From positions 1 to 35,069 of the forward strand of contig CANETC010000012.1 in assembly GCA_947441055.1 (NCBI GenBank): a DNA stretch of 35,069 nucleotides, written 5' to 3'. Below, piece after piece: positions 27,601 to 35,057 of this stretch. Each line of letters begins with the position of its first letter. Within the stretch, counting starts at the first letter, position 1. The stretch comes from Cytophagaceae bacterium. GTDB taxonomy: Bacteria > Bacteroidota > Bacteroidia > Cytophagales > Flexibacteraceae. The translations under genes were made by a program, and so were the position numbers. The notes under the pieces were generated by a model. That model had not been told where the DNA came from. It ran no database searches and saw only the letters and a program-made list of their open reading frames with translations.

Positions 27601-30600
27601 CGAAAGAATTCCGGTTAACTCAGAAAACAGAAAGGATCCGTTTCTATACCAATAAAATTCAAAACCTGGCAGATTTGTGGTTGCGGTAAAGGTTACCGAT
27701 TCACCGGCGCAAATTCCTGTGCTGCTAACTGCAAGATTAAGATCCACATTTTGCTTAATAACTTCAATTCTAAATTCTTTTGATTGCTGGCAGCCATTAG
27801 AGTCAGATAAAGAAAGTGTGTACAAGCCCGAAGGAAGATTTTTAATGACAGAATCTGGCGATAGGGTATCATTGGAAAAGAATAAACCATCACGATTTAA
27901 GGTATAAATCCAGGGTGCACCGGCACCACCTGTAATGCTGTCGATTTTCAGACTTCCGGCTGAATCACTACAAATTGAATTCACTATTTGACCTAAATAA
28001 ACCTTGACCGAATCGGGACCTGGAATTGTAAAAACTGTATCAAGGTCGCAGGAAGAACTGCCCATCAATCGAAGGTTGTAAGTACCCTTCGGAAGTCCGC
28101 CAATCACCAGCCCTGTATCAATAGGCAAAATTTGCTGACTAAATCCAGCGATGAAATATGTAAATGTGGGAGACCCTTTAAGCCTTGACAAACGGAATGA
28201 GCCATCATTCGAATTTACACAGGTGGTGGCCGAAATCTTTCCGAAAGCAAACTCAACAGGACGAATTCCCTGAAGATCAACAGAACGAACACTTGTGGTA
28301 CAACCTTCAGCGCTGGTGACCAAAACCTGGTAGAATCCACTTTGAAGCCCACTAAATTCTGAAACTCCATCGTTACTCAACACGGTGTCAGAATAAGTCG
28401 TTACCATGGTATCCAGAATTGCAACAAAACTGGAATCGCCTGTTGATGAAATAATGGTGTCGGTTCTGATGGTAGTAAACATGGTATCACCAGCCAAAAT
28501 CACCTGATACGGTGCTGTGGCTCCACCAACAGTTACCTGAATTTTTCCTCCAAGTGTATCACAACCAGGCTTCTCTGTAAAAACAGATACACCCATGGTA
28601 AGTTGAGTGCCAATTACATTGCGCACAGTATCGGTACAACCGGAAAACTGGTCTATTACCACAACCTTAAACGGACCTGCAGGCTGATTGCTGAAGCTGG
28701 CTAAAAATTCGGATTTTGTCTGGGCAGGGCCTTCGTTCAACTTATAGGTAAAAGGACCGAATCCACCCGATTCAATAAAGGCAAATGCCTCCCCATTCGT
28801 ACTGCCCGAGCAAAGAACAGGATTAGAAGCAGTAACCACATTCAGGGCGCAAGGACCGCAGAACTTAGGTTTGTCAACCATTATCTCCCTTCTTGTAGCA
28901 AAACAAAATCCATCTGTAACGGTAATCCTGTATTCTCCGGCTGAAAGTCCTCCTGCAAATGTGGAGTCAACTGAAACACCGCCACCAACGCTACTGATAT
29001 TGATAAGCGCAGAAGGGGAAATTGTTCCACCAATTATGGCCGTTACAGATCCATCATTGTTGGCGCAAGTGGCATTTGTAACACCAAAACCAATTGAGTA
29101 GGGTGGCGGATCCTTTCGCAGCGCATACTCAGCAGAGGCTACACAAGCATCTTGATTTACAGTTACTTTGAAAGTGCCTGCAGGAATTCCTGTAAGGGTA
29201 TCATTGTTTCCAATGATTGCGCCGGTGGAAAGATCTGTCCATAGGTAGGTGGCATCATCCATTGCACCAATTACACAGGCAACCAAACTTCCATCAGAAG
29301 AAAAACAGGTGCTAGGTTGTTGCTCAAAAAAGAATATTGGGAAATTGCAAGTCTGGCAGTTGTTGCGCTTTACAATGGTGAAAGACAGGGAATCAGAACA
29401 CCCAGATCCCACAACAACGACTTTATAATTGCCGGCCGAAAGGTTACTTTGATTGCTGCCGATACCAGAAAAAGAAGGATCTCCTTCCTTTGTCCAGTTA
29501 TAAACCAGACCTGTAGTTCCTGCCGTAATTTGAACCATGGCCGATCCGTTTGCATTGTTGCAATCTGCAGAATCAGTCATAACCGACAGGCCCAGTCCGG
29601 AACCCTGCGGCAGTAAAAATTCGTAAGGCTGATCGCAGGCAAGCGGACCTCCCAAGAGGTTATTGGTTACCAAAAGCTGGTAACTGCCACTTCCAACATT
29701 CAAAAGGCTAAATCCATTTGAAATGAGTTGACCATTCTGGAACCAGGCCGCTGTCTGACCAGCAAATTGGGCAGAGTCTACAAGGATGATTTTTCCATTC
29801 GAAGCTCCGCAATTACCCGGCAATACAAGAGAATCCTGAACAGAAGATTGATTAAGTGCAGAAATCAAAACCTGTGAGGTATCTACACAGGCACCCTTTG
29901 TCAGTACCAAGCTGTAAAGTCCTGATTTTGCCAAAACAAGTCTGGCCGAATCTCCCCCAACACCAAGACCTCCGGGAATTGTAAACCATGAATAATGCAA
30001 GCCCGCTGTATCTCCAGACGGAATAATCTGGATGCTTCCATCAAAACTGGTACAGTTGCTTGCGGCTGTAATTACTTTGCTGTAAGTGATTAGTGATGAA
30101 GGATTGATGGTCACGGAAGTGCTGCTGCTGCAGGCCGATGCCTGAACGACAACCTCATAAATTCCTCCCTGAAGACCGGTGATGTTTTGGCTGGTTGAAA
30201 ATGGAAGTCCGTTTTTTGTCCATGAAAAAGATGCCAAACCTGATTGACCCGAAATCTGGAGATTGATGGATCCATCATTTGTACCGCAACCTGTAATCTG
30301 GTTTACGGTAGTTTGAAGGACGATGGAGGGACTGATCAGATTAACTTCAGCAGAATCGCTGCAAATGCCCGATGAAACCACAACCTTGTAATTCCCGGAA
30401 GAAAGTCCACTTGCAATGGAATCAGTTGAAACCACAATTCCGGCTTCGTTTTTCCAGGTATAAGTGGCAGAAGCAATTCCGGTAATGGCTGCGGCAGAAC
30501 CATTGCTTCCATTGCATGTGCTTGGATTATTTTTCTGAATTGAAATCGCAATGGAATCAAAATCCTGAATGCTGATATTAGAAATTGTACGGGAACATCT

Positions 30601-33600
30601 GGTATTGATGTCAAGCACCGTAACCTGATAAATTCCCGCTGAAATTGAATTTTGGTTTGCAGCGCCAATCACCAAGCCGGTTCCGGTTCCAGACCAATCG
30701 TACGAATACTGGGCGCTTCCACCGGAAACTGCCAACAGAATAGAACCCGGTCCTGTACAACTTACATTTTTATTTGTGGCAAGCACCTCGACTGTATCCG
30801 GGGCTCCAATTTGGATGCCACTTAAAGTTCGAACGCAACCGCTGCTGATGTCTGTTACCAGCACTTCATAAGTTCCGGAAGCCAGGCCTGTAATGGAAGA
30901 ACTTGTTTCTGGTCTTCCTGTCCACACAAAACCAAAAGGCCCAGAAGAACCCGCAGGAGTAATGCTGATGCTTCCATTGTCGATGTCGCAGCTGGAATCG
31001 TTAATCAAATTGCTGCCCAGAACCAAAACAGGCGGTGCTGGTACTACCAGATTTTCAAGGTTGGAAATACACCCGCTGGTCAGGTCTTTTACAAGAACCG
31101 AATACGTGCTTGGGGCAAGATTGCTTTGCGTTGCCTGATTGGGAAGGGCGTTTGACCAATTGTAAGAATAATTCCCAGAACCGGCCTGAACCACCAAACT
31201 TATCTGGCCATTGTTTGCTGGAATTCCAGCCTGGCAACCAGCCGCAACAATGTTGGTGTCAACTGTAAAATTGGCTGGCGTTTGAACCACCGTAAACGGA
31301 AGTGATGTATCGGAACAAGTTCCAAGGTTTACAACCACAGCGTAATTTCCAAATTCGCTGATGTTCAATGCCTGAAGATTGGCACCCGATACCTCAACAC
31401 CATCCAACAACCACTTGTAATTACTGTTTGCACTTGCTGAAAGGGTTGCCTCGGCACCCAGACAAAAGGAATTCAGACCCGTAATTGTGGAAGGAGTAGG
31501 AGCCGGATCAGCTGTAACGGAGAAATCCGCAGAACTTGCGGAACATGCATTGGCATCGCTTACAAGCACATAGTATGCGCCCGCTTGATTAACGACAAGG
31601 CTTTGCCCATTTGCTCCGGATATTTCAACGCCGTTGCGAAACCACCTGCTGGAAAGCGAGGACGAAGAGTTCAAAGTGGCTGTGCCTGAAACACAGAAAT
31701 TGGTAGGGCCGGTGATAAGGGGTTGTGGAACACCAGGAAATTGCGAAACAGCAAACACATCCGAAACCACCTTGCAAATCGAATTGCTTAAACGGATGGA
31801 ATAGTTGCCCGCTTGACTGATTACCAAAAATGTATCAGTTGCACCTAGAATGTCAACGCCATCCAATTGCCACTGATTTCCGTCCAAGGCATTGGAACGG
31901 AGCCGTACAGAACCACCAATACAAAAACCCAAAGGACCACTGATGATTGGTTTTGCCGGTAATGGCCTGCGGTCAACCCGAACTGCTGCAGAGGTACTTC
32001 CGCAACCTTCCAGATTTGTAACGCGAACTTCATAATTGCCGGAATCGAGCGCAACCAAAGTCTGTGAGATTCCTTCCGGGGCAAGAATGTTTTGTGAATT
32101 TCTAATCCACTGATTTCCAGAAACCGCTGAACTGGAAAGCACCAGGCTATCACCCGGACAAATGGGTGAAGAACCTGAAAGAATGGCAACCAGTGGATTG
32201 GCGGGAAAATTATTGACCGCAATTCTTTTGCTTCGTGGAATACCTGCACAAGGTCCGCTGATTGGGGTTACGGTATAATCCACAAATCCATTTCCTGCTG
32301 AAGCATCCGCAAGGCTAAGTTTCTGCCTGATTTGATTTCCACTTCCGGCACTGGCACCATTCACATTGGAAGAAGTGGCTGTCCATGTATAGGTAAGTCC
32401 GGGAATCTGGGCAGACAAGACGATAATGAGCGAATCACCATCGCAAAGACTGCTGTCAACAGGGTTCAAATTGAAAGGGATATCCGGATTTGACACCACA
32501 ATTTTGCTGAGAACAGAATCAATACATCCCGCCCTTTCTGCGTAGATATGATAAGTGGCGGAACCCAGATTTCCTGAAATCAGACTGAGGTTTTGCTCAA
32601 TCAGAGTCCCTGTTCCGGCTGAAGACCCATTTACATTTCCAGATACAACCGTCCAAGAAAAGGCAACATTGTCGGATGGTTCGGCACTCAAGTTAATGCG
32701 AACAGATTCTCCAGAACAAATGCTGTCTGCTGTGGCGATTGCAGTAACTTTTGGCAATGGTTTCACCACCACCGGAAGAAACAGCGTATCGGTTGGACAT
32801 TCTGAAATGGAACCAAAAATGCTGTAAACAACCGTTTTGTCAGAAACATCTGTATTAATCAATGTTTGATTGAAAGAGGTTCCACTTCCGGCTGTGGCGC
32901 CAATGGCAGAACCGGATTTGATGCGCCAGCTCCAGTTTGTATTTGGACTTAAATCCACCTGAAGCGGAGTTCCGGAACAAACAACCGGAGCTGGATCTGA
33001 AGGGACCGGCGGTGCAGAACGCACAACAATGGCCTTGGATGAGATTTCGGGTCCTGCGCATGAGCGGTAAGAACCAACAATGGTGTATGTGGCAGAATCA
33101 GTTCCTGAAACCGGATTTACAAGCAATTGCTGAATCAGGTTTCCGGTACCGGCAGAAGCACCAGTGATAATGCCCGGCTGAACTGTCCAGTTAAAAATTG
33201 TTCCGGGCAGGTTCGAACTGAATGCAAAAGATGTGGCATTGCCCGAACAAATGGTATCCCGAACTGGAAGCGAAGAGATGGTTGGCCTGGGCTTTACATA
33301 AATCTTTCTGGTAATCTGCACCCCCGGACAATCGGGTGTAGTTCCATTGATGGTGTAGGTAACATCTCCGCTTACAAGACCAGTTGCGATTAATTCATCC
33401 TTGATATTATCTCCATTTCCATTGCTGTTACCTGTAAGTCCGTTGGCAGTAGAAGTCCATGAAAAACTGGTATTAGGCAAGTTGGAAACAAGTTGAATTC
33501 GAATGGAATCACCTGTACAAATGCTGTCACTTGAAGTCAGTGCACCAATCACCGGACTTGGAAAAACCTTAACCCTGTGCTCTTTTGCAAGAGAAGAACA

Positions 33601-34971
33601 AGCATTTGCAACCGCAAAGGCAGAAAAATCTGCATTTAGAATTGTATTGCCCGGATTGGAATAGGTTTGAGAATTGATGCTGCCAACTCCCCCAATTGCC
33701 CCTGCCCCATTCGGATTAACTGTCCAGAAAAAACTGGAACCGGGCGTATTGCTTGAATAATTAAAAGTAAGCGACTGACCCGTACAGATGCCCAGTGTGT
33801 CATTCTGATCCACTGTAACCAAAGGAATTGGCTTCACGGTAGCCACCACCTGGATGGAATCACCTACACAACCATTTGAAGTACCAGAAACCTTGTAAAT
33901 AACTTTGCCATTGGTAATTCCTGTGGCTGTAAGCACCTGACTGATTACAGTCCCGCTGTCATTGCTGAATCCTGAAACCTGTGAACCTGTCGCAAGCCAG
34001 TGAAAAGTTGTCGGCGTAAGGCTGCTTCCTAAGACAAAAGCCGTCGGAATTCCGGAACAAACCCCAGCCGAATCCGGACTAGAAGTGATAACAGGTTTGG
34101 GAAGAATTGTGGCAGTGGATGTAAAAACAGGACCCACACAACCCACGGTTGAAACAGGCCGGATGTTGTAAGTGACCGTACCATTCGCGGTGCCGGTGGC
34201 ACGCACATTTTGATTGATGGCAAGCCCCGAACCCGGAACTGCCCCCGCAACGCCTGAGCGAACGGTTGTCCAGGTGTAAGTAGTACCGGCTTGGTTGCTG
34301 CTTAAAGCCACACCCAAAGGACCTGAACAAATGGTCTGCGTAATCGGATTTGCCGCCCCAGTTGGTGGAATGTTTACCGTTACATTGATGATATTGTTGG
34401 CTGAACATCCGGACGGATCTGTAACCAATATGCTGACTGGCCCCGAACTGGTAAGCGCATTTGCAGATGGACTCGCTGGAATCGAAACATTCTGGCCGAG
34501 TAAAGTTTTCGGACCACTTGTTGAAACATAATTCCATTGAAAAACACTGCCGGGAATTGCATTGGAGGTAGCGCTCAAATTCACCGGCTGGCCTAGGCAA
34601 TTGTTGATGTCATTGCCAGCATTTACCACCACCGTGCGCTGGTTTTTGAGGGAAATAAAAATCGTGGTATCGAAACCAGAGTTATTGTCCTGAATAAACA
34701 CAAAATAATCCCCGGCCCTCAGGCTGGTTTGTGAGACCAGACCATCCCCGGAAATCGGATTTCCATTGGTGGGAAGATTTCCCCCCGACCAAGAAAAAAA
34801 GAAATCACCGGCATTACCGGTGAAATTGAAAGTGACAGATCCATTGTCGATTCCCAAACATGAAGGGTTGATCGTATCTGGAGGGAAAAAGATACTTGAC
34901 TGGCCTTTAGAAAAACTGGAAACCAGTAAGAGAAAAAAGGTTGAAAAAAGCAGACGAAAACGCTGATTCAT
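21673..34971 (-). CDS. Giant SprB-like secreted adhesin (4432 aa) with T9SS CHU_C domain
   Basis: One uninterrupted frame of 4432 codons. A signal peptide (MNQRFRLLFSTFFLLLVSSFSKGQ) is followed in order by two lead domains (about 25-210), eight PKD-like units (about 213-920), four Ig-like units (about 925-1233), six SprB-type repeats (about 1236-1715), two tandem copies of a ~980-residue composite block (about 1716-2697 and 2698-3654), seven or eight more SprB-like repeats, and a CHU_C/gliding-motility domain (about 4350-4432, VPTLFTPNGDELNDKFEI...RWGKEVFSS...NDWDGK). Flavobacterium SprB is a mobile surface adhesin moved by the gliding motor and exported by T9SS; this protein shares its repeat type and tail. 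Paired cysteines recur in nearly every unit. No enzymatic motif is visible. Terminators on both sides suggest a monocistronic gene. Function as adhesin or gliding filament is inferred from domains. Confidence 0.93.
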   Translation of the reverse strand: MNQRFRLLFSTFFLLLVSSFSKGQSSIFFPPDTINPSCLGIDNGSVTFNFTGNAGDFFFSWSGGNLPTNGNPISGDGLVSQTSLRAGDYFVFIQDNNSGFDTTIFISLKNQRTVVVNAGNDINNCLGQPVNLSATSNAIPGSVFQWNYVSTSGPKTLLGQNVSIPASPSANALTSSGPVSILVTDPSGCSANNIINVTVNIPPTGAANPITQTICSGPLGVALSSNQAGTTYTWTTVRSGVAGAVPGSGLAINQNVRATGTANGTVTYNIRPVSTVGCVGPVFTSTATILPKPVITSSPDSAGVCSGIPTAFVLGSSLTPTTFHWLATGSQVSGFSNDSGTVISQVLTATGITNGKVIYKVSGTSNGCVGDSIQVVATVKPIPLVTVDQNDTLGICTGQSLTFNYSSNTPGSSFFWTVNPNGAGAIGGVGSINSQTYSNPGNTILNADFSAFAVANACSSLAKEHRVKVFPSPVIGALTSSDSICTGDSIRIQLVSNLPNTSFSWTSTANGLTGNSNGNGDNIKDELIATGLVSGDVTYTINGTTPDCPGVQITRKIYVKPRPTISSLPVRDTICSGNATSFAFSSNLPGTIFNWTVQPGIITGASAGTGNLIQQLLVNPVSGTDSATYTIVGSYRSCAGPEISSKAIVVRSAPPVPSDPAPVVCSGTPLQVDLSPNTNWSWRIKSGSAIGATAGSGTSFNQTLINTDVSDKTVVYSIFGSISECPTDTLFLPVVVKPLPKVTAIATADSICSGESVRINLSAEPSDNVAFSWTVVSGNVNGSSAGTGTLIEQNLSLISGNLGSATYHIYAERAGCIDSVLSKIVVSNPDIPFNLNPVDSSLCDGDSLIIVLSAQIPGLTYTWTATSSNVNGASAGSGNQIRQKLSLADASAGNGFVDYTVTPISGPCAGIPRSKRIAVNNFPANPLVAILSGSSPICPGDSLVLSSSAVSGNQWIRNSQNILAPEGISQTLVALDSGNYEVRVTNLEGCGSTSAAVRVDRRPLPAKPIISGPLGFCIGGSVRLRSNALDGNQWQLDGVDILGATDTFLVISQAGNYSIRLSNSICKVVSDVFAVSQFPGVPQPLITGPTNFCVSGTATLNSSSSLSSRWFRNGVEISGANGQSLVVNQAGAYYVLVSDANACSASSADFSVTADPAPTPSTITGLNSFCLGAEATLSASANSNYKWLLDGVEVSGANLQALNISEFGNYAVVVNLGTCSDTSLPFTVVQTPANFTVDTNIVAAGCQAGIPANNGQISLVVQAGSGNYSYNWSNALPNQATQSNLAPSTYSVLVKDLTSGCISNLENLVVPAPPVLVLGSNLINDSSCDIDNGSISITPAGSSGPFGFVWTGRPETSSSITGLASGTYEVLVTDISSGCVRTLSGIQIGAPDTVEVLATNKNVSCTGPGSILLAVSGGSAQYSYDWSGTGTGLVIGAANQNSISAGIYQVTVLDINTRCSRTISNISIQDFDSIAISIQKNNPSTCNGSNGSAAAITGIASATYTWKNEAGIVVSTDSIASGLSSGNYKVVVSSGICSDSAEVNLISPSIVLQTTVNQITGCGTNDGSINLQISGQSGLASFSWTKNGLPFSTSQNITGLQGGIYEVVVQASACSSSTSVTINPSSLITYSKVITAASNCTSFDGSIQIIPSGDTAGLHYSWFTIPGGLGVGGDSARLVLAKSGLYSLVLTKGACVDTSQVLISALNQSSVQDSLVLPGNCGASNGKIILVDSAQFAGQTAAWFQNGQLISNGFSLLNVGSGSYQLLVTNNLLGGPLACDQPYEFLLPQGSGLGLSVMTDSADCNNANGSAMVQITAGTTGLVYNWTKEGDPSFSGIGSNQSNLSAGNYKVVVVGSGCSDSLSFTIVKRNNCQTCNFPIFFFEQQPSTCFSSDGSLVACVIGAMDDATYLWTDLSTGAIIGNNDTLTGIPAGTFKVTVNQDACVASAEYALRKDPPPYSIGFGVTNATCANNDGSVTAIIGGTISPSALINISSVGGGVSVDSTFAGGLSAGEYRITVTDGFCFATRREIMVDKPKFCGPCALNVVTASNPVLCSGSTNGEAFAFIESGGFGPFTYKLNEGPAQTKSEFLASFSNQPAGPFKVVVIDQFSGCTDTVRNVIGTQLTMGVSVFTEKPGCDTLGGKIQVTVGGATAPYQVILAGDTMFTTIRTDTIISSTGDSSFVAILDTMVTTYSDTVLSNDGVSEFSGLQSGFYQVLVTSAEGCTTSVRSVDLQGIRPVEFAFGKISATTCVNSNDGSFRLSRLKGSPTFTYFIAGFSQQILPIDTGLVIGGLPKGTYNLRLMGSSSCDLDTVFTIPGPDSVKVYLGQIVNSICSDSAGSLKIDSITGGAGAPWIYTLNRDGLFFSNDTLSPDSVIKNLPSGLYTLSLSDSNGCQQSKEFRIEVIKQNVDLNLAVSSTGICAGESVTFTATTNLPGFEFYWYRNGSFLFSELTGILSLSNLGNGESIQVRIFPDGNCFNQTFLIQNSGPIAVTPSGTTVDAGISAISNTTVCEGQSVTFQALNVNGIPNIQYGWLVDGLPVAGQTGSTFVYSPSAAQSNVQVRLTASSGAGCLPILTDISEPILVTKLLSVTIRDSIFVVSPADSDLICRNTPVTFGLKTNLKGRVPFEVDWYRDDTLLITKTDTFLTISYLKPGDRIRAIVRFEPFYTCLNTNNGVGSDKSQEITLGVRASVNDSIRRPSACGGRDGAIILRDSARFAGLKIRWFQNEVPLSRTFKLENVPAGTYQLVVSDTINNADCFCSFSLNITIPDGTGLGLYAMVDSANCIDVGGVATIYDSLAIAGLNYTWTKTGDPAFSASGKSQTNLSSGNYRVVVSGTACSDTILVFVPKANVCDTACNIPIFVYEVQPTTCFSSDGALVACAIGAMDASYTWFSITSGNLVGNDDTLRNIPAGNYRVVVSENGCSASKDYELRKSPVPFTISALGTNPTCANNDGQIVVNLSGVSSNYSISIASLSSGIVVSDSLSADSLPSGIYRVSVTDGFCFDSRDVEIKKPIFCGPCELKAEAASNPVYCPGLNDGRAFAIVTSGGIGPFQYILNGNDTLNQTQFLQIFPSQPIGPFTVVIQDLTTQCKDTVSDFIGSIYALSAAVTTLANDCDSVGSVSVSLGGVVGPYTVILSGDTLIAGTDTIRTIYSDTLVVSGNDTTFTGIKAGAYKVSVLSSEGCVTSVSGILINLRTPVELYLGKIQPITCAGNNNGSITIDSLAGSDTYSYFIPGIMTDYQPLIAGQTISNLSVGTYLLRIKGNRSCDLDTSITITGPDPLQFLIQGTAQSACGDSAGTAKVTFLVGGNGKPYTYDLLLNGNAFRSDTLASDSTISNLPPGSYSMILYDTNLCAAAAVFTIEAIKFQYALSMTADTNKICSGDTVKFTAITTPDVPGMVYNWYVNGSFYSNSGPVQNIPNLNNADFVYVEVAPDPNCFNPGNAQSQIISIQVTPVGAELVAGIVGIDTLVCAGGLAVVQAQNPAFVPDVTYTWLVNGVEQPSQTSDILSYVPLQAVDTVQVVMTALSGTQCLSKSVDTSGTILVYTSPLSTVKDSLRLTSPANNVFLCPGTPVTYALGTNLEVPFNVEWYANDTLKSSGTDTTYTFTGLSGTVRIRAVVKFDSSLTCLATNGPAGIDSTINYVLQFLPANDPRCLPCALDLRAEVQNLSCASNADGKITATVTGGTGAYVYHLLPLFSNDTSASVFTNLLPGNYILTVRDTITQCVDTLRNVNVVSQHNYAVNLAFENSCSCVDTADGMIEVIGVEDGSGNSGKYLYSLVPGYPAFSSQTLFENLVPDTFQIRVKDTITGCITNITKIITRKDPVNGFISLLSGVNCHGGSDAKLKVDSILHGSGLYQVSLSGAPDSYVPVQAGDTLEGFAAGLAFVYIRDLKTGCVDSNQILVPEPAQLVFGLQLTDTSSCIGNTGKVKITGLAGGTSPYAFQYQLPDSTGFDNFSLPSDSIISNLGSGLLIVRITDSKGCFILDSILVPVDRPVIGNINLISPCIGDTNGIIRLSGISGGQAPYLFTLTNGFGEVVATQSDTVFSGLSTGLYSISIKDASGAAGCENVYIRALLPSQPLRFNLVRFKESTCNNFDGEAVFALSGGQRPYRFSFDSLAGQFTNFVLVSGINDTLKITGLTARAPGEFYSLKIRDNGPDGGCNYDTSFVQPGQAPLQNAFSSKNIICYGEASGSVTLSEIRGTGPIVLTVKRIGSDEVVAQDTLEGSYFQNSTFELGGIPAGDFNLEVRQFGLCSGSKSIPFSLSQPPEIIISARMFRKSAQGFRLGGVLLDSITGGFKPYLVSFNGGAQFSYKGDSLFRKLNPGSYSIRVQDDTGCVVTNEIECEEDEDIFVPTLFTPNGDELNDKFEIRNLPAGSRFVVKDRWGKEVFSSSDYKNDWDGKDLEIGNYFWRLDMQGLEGKSGWVMIER
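21676..21925 (-). other. CHU_C / type B T9SS sorting domain of the giant adhesin
   Basis: Residues about 4350-4432 contain LFTPNGDELNDKFEI, KDRWGKEVFSSS, NDWDGK and GNYFWRLDM, the ordered blocks of the gliding-motility-associated C-terminal domain. In SprB this type needs a PorP/SprF-like partner for secretion. Confidence 0.9.
24010..26882 (-). repeat. Copy 2 of the ~980-residue internal tandem duplication
   Basis: Runs from SACGGRDGAIILRDSARFAG to about LPANDPRC. It matches copy 1 module by module: TTCFSSDGALVACAIGAMD, FCGPCEL, RTPVELYLGKI, RSCDLDTSITI, ICSGDTVKFTA and CPGTPVTYALGTNL. The FCGPC landmark is 2943 bases (981 codons) from its twin. Confidence 0.9.
26883..29825 (-). repeat. Copy 1 of the ~980-residue internal tandem duplication
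   Basis: Runs from GNCGASNGKIILVDSAQFAG to KSQEITLGVRASVNDSIRR. Landmarks are STCFSSDGSLVACVIGAMD, FCGPCAL, IRPVEFAFGKI, SSCDLDTVFTI, ICAGESVTFTA and CRNTPVTFGLKTNL, each in the same order as in copy 2. It is slightly longer because of an extra Ser/Thr/Asp-rich stretch. Confidence 0.9.
29826..31274 (-). repeat. SprB-type repeat array of the giant adhesin
   Basis: Six units of 65-85 residues (about 1236-1715). Each has an N-terminal Cys followed by N-D/N-G-(S/Q)-I, a GxxxYSYxW core, an 'LSxGxYxVxVxD' strand and a late Cys, for example SSCDIDNGSISI...GTYEVLVTDISSGC. This is the SprB repeat pattern. Confidence 0.8.
31275..32205 (-). repeat. Ig-like repeat array of the giant adhesin
   Basis: Four units of about 77 residues (about 925-1233), each with a 'FCxGxxxxLxS', a 'WxxDGVxIxGA' and a 'GNYxVxVxxxxxC' block, joined by PxPxIxGP linkers. 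Confidence 0.8.
32210..34340 (-). repeat. PKD-like repeat array of the giant adhesin
   Basis: Eight units of about 90 residues (about 213-920), each opening with (I/V/L)C(S/T/D)G and containing 'LSSNxPGTxFxWT', 'GASAGSGxxIxQxL', 'VTYTI' and a late Cys before a VxPxP linker. Two related lead domains precede it. Confidence 0.8.
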
Positions 34972-35021
34972 ATAAAAACGATTGATAGGGTATTCAATTT
35001 AAAAGGACTACTAATTCATAT

Positions 35022-35057
35022 AAAAAGCAGTGGGCCTGTTATGGCCCTCATTGCTTT
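35022..35057 (-). terminator. Terminator of an upstream minus-strand gene beyond the right edge
   Basis: Minus-strand AAAGCAATGAGGGCC and GGCCCACTGCTTT pair with a small bulge around ATAACA, then run into TTTTT. It lies 50 bases before the giant gene start, so the gene to the right probably ends here and the adhesin has its own promoter. Confidence 0.6.

Noticed and set aside
21803-34966. Many ORFs of 60-170 codons opposite or inside the giant adhesin (for example 24454-24951 plus, 34079-34600 minus)
   Set aside because: All overlap one uninterrupted 4432-codon frame with clear domains. They lack recognisable domains and arise from its repetitive, stop-poor sequence.
21673-34971. CRISPR-like or simple DNA tandem repeat array
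   Set aside because: The periodicity is at protein level, with units of 65-95 residues and diverged DNA; there are no short identical repeats with unique spacers.
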